This document shows, one piece after another, positions 11,011 through 22,592 of a stretch of DNA of 64,000 nucleotides (position 1 is the first letter of the stretch; the number at the start of each line of letters is the position of its first letter). The notes below the pieces were generated by a model. That model ran no database searches, was not told where the DNA came from, and saw only the letters and a list, made by a program, of their open reading frames with translations. The DNA is from Sorghum bicolor. Lineage: Eukaryota > Streptophyta > Magnoliopsida > Poales > Poaceae. The DNA lies in assembly GCF_000003195.3 (NCBI RefSeq), contig NC_012877.2:9402855-9466854 (forward strand), written 5' to 3'. A program made the position numbers and the translations under genes.

Positions 11011-12083
11011 TGTTGATGTTTTGACCCCGGAGGTAGCACCAACGAGTGAATTTGTGTGCGTGTTCCCTTTCCCAAATGATTATGCAAGAGTAACACAAGG
11101 ATTTATCCTGGTTCGGGCAAAGGAACGCCCTACGTCCAGTAGGGGGAGAGTATGTATTATCTTGCACCTAGGTGCTTGTACAGGGGCGAATACAAGTGAA
11201 TGAAGCTGGGGGTTCTAAGTCCTAGCTAGTTGTGGTGGTGTGAGAATCGTGTTCTATATGTGTCTTGTTCGATATCATCCTCAGCGTCCCCTTTTATAGT
11301 TCCAAGGGGAGAACTAGGTTACAGGATGTAGGTGTTTGAGTAGGCCTCGATAGGGGTATGGCGCTGACCTACTCGAGGCCTCCGTACCAGCGTGACCTCG
11401 AGCCGTCTTGTTATAGAGTACTTCGGTGATGATGGCGCACGCGTTCTCTAAACTCATCTCCTGTACATCGTCTGGTGTTGGCTTGGGTGTGAGCACGCTC
11501 GTACGCCGTGACAGTCACCACGTCCCGAGTGGTTGAAGCGCTGACTTCTATCGCTCGATCCTTCCTGGGGAAGAAGCCTGCCTGCTTGAGGGTCTGGCAG
11601 CACGGACGACTTTGTTATGCAGGAGCGCTGACCCTGAACGTCTCGAGGGGTGTCGTGATCGGATATTACTCCTGCTGCACTGTGCTGAGTTGTACTTTTC
11701 TCCAATCTTGAGGATAAAGCTGGAAAAAGTGGAGATTTGACAGGTGCTTCCCGTGACTGTAGGGTTAGGTGAGAGCATGGCAGTCGCATTAAATGCTCTG
11801 GCTCCTGTACCCGCGACAGGCGGTGGGGAACGCTTTTGCGCTCAAGGCTTGCCGATTTGCTCGATGCTCTTTCTGTAATCGACGGTCGCTAGCTATCGAG
11901 CCCTTGGCCATTCGCTCGACCTTATTTCCGTATTCGAGGCTATGGTCGATAACATGTCCTGGCTCAAACCGCGGCTTTGACGATCCTATATTTATACTGG
12001 ATCGTCAAGCTTGAGCCTCAAATTGTTTGCGGATGTTCCCATTGTGAGTGTTTGCTAGGGTACCCCTGTTGACATCCTCGATG
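11011..12083 (-). repeat. Tat-2 5' LTR
   Basis: It starts TGTTGATG directly next to a primer-binding site remnant (gacccgtacctagcgcgcca, two changes from the Tat-1 site). Blocks such as 'atttatcctggttcgggcaa' and 'cttgcaccta.gtgcttgtacaggggcgaatacaag' are shared with the Tat-1 LTR. The right end is placed by alignment to within a few bases. Confidence 0.78.
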
Positions 12084-13266
12084 GGTCTAAAAAGCCATGG
12101 CTAAAAATACTGTTCGCTGATTTTTTGTAAGAGAAAAACACTGTTGGCTGGTAGAAAAAATACGGCTGATAAAATAAGCTAAGGGATATTACTTAAAAGT
12201 GATTTTTTTATTCATTAAACAATGCCTACAGATATTACTTAAAGAAGGTGGACCGCATATCGCGGAGAAGAAGGATAGGACGATTGTTTCACTACACTCC
12301 AACAGGGTAGTGCTAGTAAGCTCACCTAACACAAAATTGAGAATTTCCCACTAATCCATCAATGTCTCGCTTTAGAGCTTAACTAGAGTTGCCATTTCTC
12401 CACTTGCTCACCTGTTCTTCAATAACTCATTCAACTAATCATGGCAAGATAATCAGCAGCCAACGCAAGCACGGAATCCTCCAAAATTGTAACTGGCGGA
12501 ATGTGGAGGATGGCACTGATTGGCCGAAACGGTGGGAGAAATGGCTGGTCATATATATCGTACAACTTTAACAACACTAGCTCACACACACTCTTTCCTT
12601 TCCTGCCACTGTAAGCTCGCTATACTGCAGGCAGTGATTCTCTGAAAGCTCCCTATATGCACTGGACAGGGATACCACATCTACTAGGCAAGTTCACTCA
12701 TCTATAAATGTTTCCCTTAAATTGTGTGCAGGATTTCAATCAGAGTTTCTTCATCTTGATACAACCAGTTTCAAGTAATGAAGTAAATTAATCATAGGGG
12801 GTTGCTATTTGAAGTAGAAATGATGCAAAAATTTATATATTTGGCATATATTAATCAGTCAATGAAGAAGATGTACAACAACGATTTCTGCAATTGGCAT
12901 CATATAGTTTGAGCGCGTGTAATGGGTAAATATCTTAGATGTAGTGCCTAATATAGTTTGAGTGTCTTAATAGCTAATTATATATCGATGTCACTTCAGC
13001 CAATGTATATTTGAAACATTAGCTATTTGCATGGCTACTCACCATTTCTAACTATAAAAACACAACGCTTTAACATCAGAAAACCTAAATGATCGTATGG
13101 TGCTATATATTTGCTATTGTGCAATGTAATATAAAATTTCATTACATATATTCCACAGCAACGTGGTGGGAATTCACCCAGTGGGAGTACTGGAGACAAC
13201 AAGTTGAGATCACAGGGATGAATAGATCACTACAATCAGGATATGATGCAGACAACTTCATGAGGG
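12084..13266. other. Non-coding, non-repetitive looking interval
   Basis: No ORF with a recognisable protein is present. At about 12088-12185 there is a stretch (tactgttcgctgattttttgtaagagaaaaacactgttggctgg) that resembles a hAT-like MITE arm common in panicoid grasses; this is recognition from memory and weak. The remainder is AT-rich with nothing I can name. Confidence 0.5.
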
Positions 13267-13281
13267 AGCGCCGTTTGTGTT
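13267..13281. repeat. Candidate LINE-1 target-site duplication, left copy
   Basis: AGCGCCGTTTGTGTT here compares with AGCTCCGTTTGCGTT at 50078-50092: two mismatches in 15. The left copy abuts the poly(T) tail. Confidence 0.5.
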
Positions 13282-13531
13282 TTTTTGACAAAACTGGAGG
13301 GGCTAGGGCCCCTGCAGAGCTTTATTTAAAGAAAAGGTTTACAAGTACAAACAAACAGTAATGAAGAAAAGCAACAAGAGGAGGGGAAATTAGGAAAGCA
13401 GTAAAAGTACACTTTGGCACCACTGGTGGTACTATTGTGCTAGGCTATCCTGTGGTACTGTTGTGCTAGGCTATCCTTGATTCTTAATGCCACTAGCATG
13501 ATCTCCTTGTAAAAAAGTCTTTTGCATTCTT
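13282..13531 (-). other. LINE-1 3' end and UTR
   Basis: This is the tail region between the ORF2 remnant and the poly(A). It contains a 26-bp imperfect tandem repeat (13428-13479, unit starting ggtact.ttgtgctagg). The phrase 'aaaactggaggggctagggcccctgc' resembles the LINE-2 tail 'aacaggaggggctcatcccctactgg', so the two LINEs share a 3' end type. Confidence 0.7.
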
Positions 13532-15645
13532 CTATGTCGGCTGATTATTGTTGAAGATTACTTCATTTCTTGCCTTCCAAATGGTCCAGCACATTAGGAT
13601 GGTAGCAATCATGGAGAACTGGGACTGGAGTTGATCTTTTATGGCCTCGATGTTATGAAAAGTGCTGCCGTTGTGTATAGTTTGAACATGAATGATCCCC
13701 CAGCATTGCTGTGCGAAAGGACAATCCCAGAAAAGGTGTTGCGTCGATTCCTCTTGCTGATTTATGCAGAATTCACAGTCATAAGTTTCAAGGATCATGT
13801 TTCTCCTTCTTAGTATGTTCCTCGTGCTTAGTCTGTCCATCAAAAGGAGCCAGAAGAAGACCCTGTGTTTCTGTTGACATCTAGATTTCCACATCCATTT
13901 GAAAGCAGGTTCAATTACTTGGTGCCCTTTCAAAAAGTTGTATGCTCCAAGGGCTTTGAATTTTGATCCTTGAGCTGAGTAGGACCAGATATATTTTTCT
14001 GACTCAGTTCTATTACCGTTGTTCATTTGATCTTCAATATCTTGAATTTGTTCGAAGGCAATCAGTGATAGGGGCATATTAAAGTGCTGTAAAAGATTGT
14101 TTGCTCTGAAGACTTTGTTTGCATTGACTTTTTTGTTCTTGGAGAATGAAAAGGCCTGTGGGTATTGTTCTTGTAAGATGTGGGGATTCCATTTATCTTT
14201 TCAGAAGAAGCATGTTCTACCACTATTGATTTTGATATGTGCCATTTCTTTGAAGCTTTGAAGTCCTTTTAGCACATCCCTCCACCAAAAGGAACCCTTG
14301 CTTGTGATACCTAGAAGTCTGTCATTACTGTAATGTTTTCCCATACTAGGTTGACCCATGGAATGTCTTTTTGGTTGTAAAATTTGTCCATTTTTTTCAT
14401 GATGAGTGCTTGGTTTTGAACCTCAAGATCAATTACTCCCAGACCCCCTTCTGCTTTTGATTTGCAAACTAGTTTTCATGCAGCCTTTGGCATTCCTCTT
14501 CCATTTACATCACTTCCTCTCCAGAGGCACTTCTTTCTTATTTTGTCTATCTGCTTGATAATTGCCTTGGGTAGTTCTAGTGTGCACATGTAGTAAGTTG
14601 GCATTGCTAAGAGGACTGCATTTGTTATCTAGAGTCTTCCTGCCTGACTAAGCATGTTGGAGATGCCTCCAAGCCTTCTCTCGCATTTGCTGACCATTGG
14701 TAGGAAATCAATGATTTTTGGCTTAGTTGTACCCAGGGGAAGTCCTAAGTATGTGAATGGCAGGGTTCCTTTTGAGCATCCAAGGGTTCTAGCCAGATGA
14801 TCTAGTCTGCTATCAGTCATGTTGATGGGGATCGTCATGGATTTGCTGTAGTTGACCTTAGGCCCAGTAGATGCAGACAAGTTTTGAAGAACAGTCTTCA
14901 AGAAAAAAAGTTGTCTTGGGTCTCCTTCCATGATGATCTGGGTGTTATCGGCATATTGCACAATTAGAAAGTCTTGTGCATTTTGCATTGGTATAGGCAG
15001 CCTCAAATGTCCCATGTTTTTTTGCTTTATTGATCAGGTGTTGCAAGAAATCTGCAGCCAAAGACAAAGAGAAGGGGTGATAGAGGATCACCTTGTCTAA
15101 CCCCTCTTTTGCATTGAAATCTTTTCCCTAGTTTCCCATTAAGGAGGACTGAGGAGGTGGTAGTAGAGAGAATGTTTTTGATCCATGTGATCCATCTTTT
15201 CCCAAAGCTCATTGCTTCATGGATTGTGGTAATTGCTTTATGCTCAACTTTATCAAATGCTTTCTCAAAATCAAGCTTCACAATGACTACTTTTTTGGAT
15301 TGGTGACAAAGGTGTATATATTCAAAAGCCCAGGCTAGACAATCTTGGATGGTTCTTGTTTTGATAAATCCATACTGATTTTTATGAATCAAGGGGATAA
15401 TGATCCTTTGCAATCTGTTGGCTAGGATTTTTGTCAGCAGTTTCATGCAGGTGTTTAAAAGTGAAATCGGTCTGTAATCATTTACTACGAAGGGGCTTCA
15501 ACCTTAGGGATAAGAGTGATATATGAGCCATTGATGCTTTTCAGACAACAATTGTTATTGTAGAATTTGTTGCAGAGGTCATAGAAATCTTGCTTGATCT
15601 TGGGCCAAGCTGCCTTCAAGAATTCATTGTTGAAGCCATCAGGTC
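13532..15645 (-). pseudogene. LINE-1 ORF2, RT and C-terminal zinc-finger half
   Basis: RT motifs are readable: [33 protein letters not shown], and [12 protein letters not shown]. The catalytic YADD is YADN here (Asn at 14944-14946), which would abolish polymerase activity. The C-terminal part (13532-14077) contains the zf-RVT motif CEFCINQQEESTQHLFWDC followed by a CWTIWKARNEVIF type ending. Several stops and frameshifts separate the pieces. It is interrupted at 15646-15660 by LINE-2. Confidence 0.82.
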
Positions 15646-15661
15646 CAAGTGATTTGAAGTT
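15646..15661. repeat. LINE-2 target-site duplication, left copy
   Basis: CAAGTGATTTGAAG(TT) matches 31311-31326 exactly. It is the LINE-1 RT-linker sequence present on both sides of LINE-2. Confidence 0.9.
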
Positions 15662-15786
15662 TTTTTTGAGGGAAACAGGAGGGGCTCATCCCCTACTGGA
15701 ATTTTATTAGAACTTTGCGAAGAAAAGGAGAAGCTCTGTGTACAACCATTAAGGCACAAAAAAAGAAACGAAAAAAATAAGTAAGA
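15662..15786 (-). other. LINE-2 3' UTR and poly(A)
   Basis: It runs from the ORF2 stop to the poly(T) at 15660-15667 and includes 'gaggggctcatcccctact', a small hairpin-like block similar to the LINE-1 tail. Confidence 0.75.
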
Positions 15787-15961
15787 TTACACAAAACTGT
15801 TTAGCCATAAATCTATTGAGGGGTGATATCGTGCTTTTGCTCTTAGAATAACTAGAGCAAACTCCTTCCGAAAGACTGCTTTGCAACGTTGAATTGTATG
15901 CGCCATATTTTTGAAGATAATATCATTTCTCATCATCCAGATTGACCAACACATAGTAATG
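15787..15961 (-). pseudogene. LINE-2 ORF2, last ~58 codons
   Basis: The frame reads MCWSIWMMRNDIIFKNM and ends LNSFV-stop (stop 15787-15789). It continues directly from the ORF2 sequence at 24248 once Athila-B and one target copy are set aside, confirming that Athila-B split the gene here. Confidence 0.8.
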
Positions 15962-15966
15962 ATGAT
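15962..15966. repeat. Athila-B target-site duplication, left copy (ATGAT)
   Basis: ATGAT immediately precedes the left LTR and is repeated at 24248-24252. Confidence 0.88.
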
Positions 15967-17634
15967 TGTTGGGTATTCTTAACATCATTACCAAAAGTAG
16001 ACAAGTTCTCTAAATCTAGTAACGGTGCCAAAAATGCCAAACCTATCCCTCCCACCACTTAAGCCAAGTTGTCATCCCCAGCATGACATGAGAGACGCGG
16101 TATTGAAATATGCAATTGCTCTTCTAAATAAATAATGAATGGGATCTGCAAGCGCACAGATTAATACCGATGTAGCATTTTAACCGGGAAGTATTCCAGG
16201 TATCGTTATTTATATTTTTACCACTGGGAAGGGATTAACAATCATCAATATTGATTACAGAATAGAATATGAGATTGAGTATCTATCATTGCATGTATAA
16301 TTGAGAACATATATCTATCTCTTTCATACAGGGATAAGTGTCACATAAAGGATATATGAAATAATGAATAGTGACAAAGATAATTAGTCTGATCTAGCCA
16401 CATAATAAATATGATAAGCACCTCAATTAGATACTCTAGAAAGTCATTAGCATGGTATTAGAACGAACTACAAGAATATTCCCTAAGTTATTCTCAACTA
16501 TATAGTCTAGCATTATCATAATTAGTGCAAGCATACTTAGCAATCATTGTGAGACAAGACTACGCCCATGCATAGTGATATTAGCAAGGTAAATGAGAAA
16601 CATAGCAATCACTCCCCTGTAATAATATTGCTCTGCCAGCCCAATACACGAGAGGGGGACTATATAAGAATCAATGAAGCTGTCACTATCACGAACTACC
16701 CCACGATCTGGCATATTGGGTACAATCGCAGATAAATACGGTATAAGCACCACGCCTACACAATATCTATCATTTACCCATGGATCCAATGGATAAACGC
16801 TATATGATCCTAAGCATGTATATAGATCCAATCTAACTAAGCCAAGTACATAACTATGATAAACTAAGAACAATATAATCTTGAATATAAGCAAGTAGAG
16901 CAAAGTCATAAGCAATATACTGAAGTAGAACAAAGTCATATTCATAATATTGAAGAACAAAGATAATTAGAAGAACAATTAGAAGCACAATTAGAGAATT
17001 ACCAAGACTCCTCTTGACAGATCTGGAAACCAATCGAAGATTGACTCCTTCTATTTCTAATCCTATGTAGCTATGCTAATCTAGATGTCTAATTGATGTG
17101 GTGGCTATAATCTTGATCAGAGGCTTCTTCTCCCTTGAAGAACAATGAATTAGGATTGAGAGGCTCTCTCCTCCAGGGGCCAGGGGGTCTGGTTTTATAG
17201 TCCCTTCAAGTGAATATGGGCCGTTGGATCAAACTGACTTAGATTGAACGATTATCCTTGATCCTTTAGGTCGGTGGAGATCTCCCACGAAGCAGAGTCC
17301 AGATTGGACTCTCAGAGGGGGCGGGCGCCCAGGGCAGGAGGGCGGGCGCCCTGCCTCTGGCCCCGTTTCGCCTCCGCTTCGGTCTCGTGGCTTCTGGAGT
17401 CTTCTAGATGTAAGATAATTGCGCGGCACGTTAATATCTCTATGTAATCCCGACGTGTGGGCCTTTCTTCCGTATTTCCTGATAACCCCCTGCAGAAATA
17501 GACAAACACCAAAACTCGTGGAATTCTGTCAGATAAAACCCTAAGTCTAGATGTTGATTTCATTTGGATCCTTTTCTTTATTTATTTGATAATTAAATTG
17601 GATAATTAAATTTGATACTTAAAGGCCGTCAACA
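15967..17634 (-). repeat. Athila-B 3' LTR (1,668 bp)
   Basis: The ends are TGTTGGGTAT and GCCGTCAACA. A 13-14 bp block 'gataattaaattg' is duplicated near 17588-17612 relative to the other LTR. The paired GGGCGGGCGCCC palindrome is at 17319-17352. Confidence 0.93.
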
Positions 17635-17650
17635 AACTCCCCCAAGCTTA
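17635..17650 (-). other. Athila-B polypurine tract
   Basis: The minus strand reads TAAGCTTGGGGGAGTT directly before the 3' LTR. This is a typical plus-strand primer for Athila-like elements. Confidence 0.8.
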
Positions 17651-19800
17651 CCTCTTGCTCGTCCCTGAGCAAGGATAGACTCAGCAATGGATCAGAAGTT
17701 GTTGCAATATCTTAAAAATTGACGGTACACATGCTTTTCTAAATAAGATCTCATCTCTGAGTTAGAGTAAACTGTCAAGACTTAAAACTTACTTACTTTA
17801 CCTTCACCATGGGACTTGTAACCGTCACTTCTATCTTGAGTAGTTAAAAGATAGAACAGTCTAGTCAAGTGTCATGTCTCTTATTCTTGATCAGCTATAG
17901 CTCTGGTGTTTTTGCAGATTTTCAAATAAAACTTAGAGATTCCTTGTATGATTCTCTCATATCTATCTTTTGTGGTATTTCTGGATCCTTACCAAGGCAG
18001 TGATGGTATATGCCTTCTCTCAAGATATGTAGTATTTGTGGTATAAGGCATAGTGACATTGCCTTCTCTCTCACCCTACTCTAATAAGGCTTTAATATAT
18101 GGAGCTCATAAGTGGGAGATAAAATATACATACTTACAAGACATTTATTGCATAATCAAACCATGGATCCAAAGAAACAAATCAATAAGTCAAATCAAGA
18201 TGTGCATGTGTGGCGAATGAATGGTGTGTGGTGATGATGGTGATAACAATGGTGAAAGTCTAATTCTACTTTTGCTCTTTGAGAGGATACATACCTTCCT
18301 TGCTTTTTGAAACTTTATGAGGAGAATGAGATGCTCTTCTTTTTCTTTTCTCTCAGGTGGGTATCTTGTAAACCTAATTCTACTGTCGGACACTTGTCCA
18401 TTTTTACCTCTCGTCTCACTTTTTCTTTTCTTTCGAGGTTCCGGGCACTTGCCCCTTTTTATTTCCTCGTATTTCTCTCTCTCTCTTTTTTAGAGCACTC
18501 ATCTCTTGAGATAATATAGCAAGTGGTAGTAAAAAGATAACTTGAGCATTTATTTCACAAGGGAAAACAGAAATATTTTTGGCTATTCTCTCCCGGATTA
18601 GGAGTAGAATATTTTTAGGTGATTCTGGAGATGGAAATGAGTAGATATATGAGTAGAATATTTTTGAAGTAGCATATATGAGTGAACGTGCAAGTGAAAT
18701 CTTGATTTAACCACATGACAAGCTCCTAAGGGTCTACACAGCTTGACCACACTCAATGCTCATAAGCAGTAAATAGTAAATGTGTGGCTCAAAGTCTAGC
18801 AAGCATGTATATGGCTGTGGTAGGAATTTAAACTCTCATCATACAGGAACTCATCATGCAACATTTTAAAGATTTTCAAAGATAAAATTCTCCAGAATTC
18901 TAGCATCTCTAGGAACAGATAAACAGCAGCTCAACCTTCCCATATCGTATCCGTTAACAACTTAGACTTCAGATCAAGTTTTCATCCCACAAGTTTAGGT
19001 CTAGAGCAAGCCTTAAATTATAATAGTTATGTCTAAACTTGAGAGAGAACTTAAAATGTGCAAATTAGGCCGAGCAACTATTCATCATATCCATGCTAGA
19101 GTTTTATTTAGATACAGATTAGCATAACCACTTTATTTATTTATTAAACACACTAAGCAAAAGACATATATATATAAGCATAAAATCTTTATTTGGTTTT
19201 TCATAGTTATGTATATTTATATTCTAATATAATATAAGTATAAAGATAGATAGAAATACTTATCGAGATAAATGGGGGTGCTCTCCCCCAAGCTGAATTT
19301 TGACGTAATTTCTCTTAATGTAGCTAGCAGGTGGCAGAGGTGTATTTGAAAGTCAGCAGCATTCTGACAACGATTAGAATGTCCTCCGTCTGCTAGTCTT
19401 CTTGATTCTTAAATTCTGTGGAGCTCAAATAGACAACAAAGCTTGTGGAACTGATTAAGTGTTAGCATAAATATCTAGCCTTTATCATGTTGAGACTCCT
19501 TAATAATTATTACTCCCTTATTTTTATATTTTCGTTTTATAAAGCAGAAAAGAAATTTTTATTTCATTTTTATGCCACCACAGTGAATGTACTTATGGGT
19601 TTTATGCCACTCGTATACTCACATGGGGCTTACTGTTTTTCACATTTTTATTTTCTCTTTAGGGTAGCATGAACATGATTAACTAAGTAAACTATTTGAA
19701 ATAATTGAAAGGGAAAGGATAACTACCAAGTTTACCTCTTGGCAAGGCGTTCGGTGTTTTTAAGTCCTCCGAACGGGACTCTCCTCTTTCTCAATTGTCC
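17651..19800 (-). other. Athila-B non-coding 3' region
   Basis: About 2.15 kb, AT-rich, with no recognisable protein on either strand and no RT or integrase motif. Minor pyrimidine tracts lie near 18330-18500. Confidence 0.7.
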
Positions 19801-19801
19801 T

Positions 19802-22433
19802 AGGATTCGTTGGGTGGCGTAGTCGGTACTTCCGGCGGCGCCTCCTCTTCATGTATAGTTATCTTCTCTTTCCATACCTGACTCGGTGCTACGGTCTCCT
19901 CTGGATAATTCTGTTTAAACTCTACGTCTTCTGACCTTACAACTTCTCCTTCATAGTCTGCCCATCCGTCCTTGATGATTTTCCTCCTCTGGTTGCGTCG
20001 TTTTCTTACCTACTTAGATTCTTCAAAGATGTAGTTAGGGTCAGTAAAATAGCAGCGTACCTTCTCTGAGGGGAAGTGCATATGGACTTCTCCAGTTCCA
20101 ATGTAGATAATTGCTTTAACGGTGCTGAGGAACGGTCTTCCAAGGATGATGGGTGGATCGTATTCGTCTTCTCCCATGTCAATAACTTGAAAGTCTGTGT
20201 AGACAAAGTGATCGTCTATTTTGACTGGGACATCAGTTACTGTTCCTTTAACTTCTCGAAATGACTGATCTGCCATCTGGAGCTGAATGTATGTTGGTCT
20301 TAGGGGCATGGTTCCGAACAAGAGCTGATAGGTGACTGCGGCCATTATGTTGACGCCCGATCCGGTGTCATAAGTCGTCTTGTAGAAGTTGTATCCATTT
20401 ATGGAGCAATAGATGCTTGGCATTCCTAGGTCGTCCTTCTTGGTCAAAAACGGTGACTTAAGTTGGTGATCTTGGCCTCCATGAACTGCAGTGATCATCT
20501 TAGCTGACTCGGTCCACACTTGCTTGTTCCTGTTCCTCCTGTTGGTCCTCTTCCTTGATTCACGTCTGGATTGATCTGGAATTTGTGTAGTCTGGTTCTT
20601 GAAGAAAAATGTCTCCTTCCTCCCTTTGATGTAGAAACTGATCTTGGCAGCACTAGCGTAGATGATAGCTCCCGTGGTGTTCAAGAATAGCCTCCCTAAG
20701 ATGATGGGTGCCCTCTCATCATTTCCGGTCTCTACCACTACGAAGTCTGCTGGGGCATACAAGGTACCAACTCGGACGCAAAGGTTCTTCAATATTCCCT
20801 TTGGAAAAGTTATCGTCTGATCTGCAAACTGCAAACACATGGTTGTTTCTAATAAAGGATATGTAAAGAATTTTTCATAGAGTACCCTGGGTATAATGTT
20901 GACGCTAGAGCCAAAGTCGCAGAGTGCTTCTGGGACGTCCACCATGCCGATGGAGATCGGGATGACAGGGCGTCTTGGATCTCCTCTCTTGACCGGCAGA
21001 AGGTCAGTAGTGAATTCAGTGACGGGGTTACTCCAATTACCTGCATCAAACATGTCTATAAGATTTGCAGATTCTAATCCTTCCGGTTGTGATGGTATAC
21101 CGGGGTTAGTAGTAGGAACAGCAGCAGCTATTTGATTTAACTGAGATTCAATCATTTTATTAAAGCTAATTTGATTCTTGATGGCAGTAGAGAAATTATC
21201 CATTCTATTATTTATATTTTCTAGCATTTTATCATTAGATGCCAATTTCTTAGATAGGTTATCCATTAGCTTTCCTTGATTAGACACTAACTCTCTCAGA
21301 GGTGGAAAATTATTATTATTATTGTAAGAACTGTTACCTTGATAATTACCTGAGTAGTTAGGCCTCTGTTGATTCCAACCTTGATTTTGTTGAGGACGGT
21401 TGTAGTAGTAGTAGTTGTTGTTGTTGATATAATTCACATCCTCAAGCATCTCAGGGCAGTAATTGCCTGAGTGTCCAGTGTCTCCACACTCCTCACAAGT
21501 CATGTGAGAGTCGTAGATGTGCATAACTTCTTTCTTATCTCCAGCTCTATCGTCGAGCTTCTTCATGAGCAGGTCTAGCTTTGCAAACAACATGTCTACC
21601 TCCTTCAGGTGATGCATACCTCCACCTCTCTTGCGTGTCTGGGTCCTCTCTTCATTCCAGCTTTGATTGGACGCCATCTTCTCCACAAGAGCTGTGGCTT
21701 GTGGTATAGTAAGTGATAAGAATGCTCCTCCAGCTGCAGCATCCATGGTCTCTCGGGCACTGTTGCCGAGTCCATGATAAAACGTCTGCATCAATAGCCA
21801 ACTCTCCATTCCATGATGGGGACATTCTAGGATGTAGTCTTGAAAGCGCTCCCATGCTTCCGGAATAGATTCATCATTTTGTTAATGAAAACTTGTAATC
21901 TTCCCACGGAGAGCATTGGTCTTGCCCATGGGAAAGAACTTAGCCAGGAAGTTTGTTGAGCAGAGTGCCCACGTAGTATTCTTCTCCTTCGTAGCGTAAA
22001 ACCACTGCTTCGCTCTCCCTAACAGTGAGAATGGGAAGAGGCGAAGTAGTATAACATCTCTGGAAACTCCTGATATGGTGAATGTGTTGCAAATCTCTAG
22101 GAAGTGTTGTAAATGAGCACTAGCATCTTCGTATGCCTTCCCACAGAACTGGTTGGATTGCACCATGTTAATAAGTCCAGGCTTGAGCTCAAAGTTGCCA
22201 TCGATCTCTGCAGCAGGTCCAGTGCGGATGTTGTCCGTAGTGGGAGCTGAGAACTCATGGATTGATTTGTTCTCCATGGCTTCGAACTCTGAAGACAAGT
22301 TCCGGTGATCTTCTTGATTGGATGAAGCTTCTTGCTGAAGTGTTGATGATCTCTTCTTTAGCTTGGCTCTAGTCTTCTTGAATAAGGCTTTGGGATTGTC
22401 AACAAAATTTCCTCGAAGATGTCTTCTATTCAT
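19802..22433 (-). pseudogene. gag: Athila-B gag with tandem aspartic-protease domains
   Basis: One frame runs from 22433 with a TAA at about 21879-21881 and a TAG at 20010-20012. The N-terminal gag core (AYEDASAHLQHFLEICN; LLRLFPFSLLGRAKQWF) is followed by a CCHC knuckle (CEECGDTGHSGNYC, near 21480) and an Asn/Tyr-rich stretch. Two retropepsin-like domains follow in the same 599-codon ORF (21809-20010). The first has CDFGSSVNII and APIILGRLFL; the second has YDTGSGVNIM and PPIILGRPFL. Only the second keeps a canonical DTG. Beyond 20010 the frame continues with KRRNQRRK to about 19804. No RT follows. Confidence 0.85.
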
Positions 22434-22566
22434 ACATTCCCCTGCACACGATGAAATAGAAAAATATCGGGGTAAAACTGTATGAGAGAATAGATAAGCT
22501 CAATCATATTAGTGATGCGAATGATAACTCAAAATCTTTTATTCTATTCCTGATTAGTAATCAACC

Positions 22567-22584
22567 TTCCCCGGCAACGGCGCC
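22567..22584 (-). other. Athila-B primer-binding site (tRNA-Asp)
   Basis: The plus strand TCCCCGGCAACGGCGCCA equals the 3' end of plant tRNA-Asp(GUC) including CCA, from memory of that tRNA. Confidence 0.87.
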
Positions 22585-22592
22585 AAAAATGC

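Larger units (their letters stand above)
9538..12083 (-). mobile_element. Tat-2: older, truncated relative of Tat-1
   Basis: The 5' LTR (11011-12083) and the start of gag align with Tat-1 but are clearly diverged. The copy stops at 9538, where Athila-A inserted; the remainder is off-window. The LTR right end is degenerate (cctcgatg instead of cctcgaca). Confidence 0.8.

Noticed and set aside
13277..13286. T run as a bacterial-type terminator
   Set aside because: No GC hairpin fits, and it is the poly(A) tail of a minus-strand LINE in a plant genome.
15787..15961. Separate small gene
   Set aside because: It is the end of LINE-2 ORF2, displaced by Athila-B.
17651..19800. Hidden pol of Athila-B
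   Set aside because: I looked on both strands for YxDD, D-D-35-E and zinc-finger motifs and found none.
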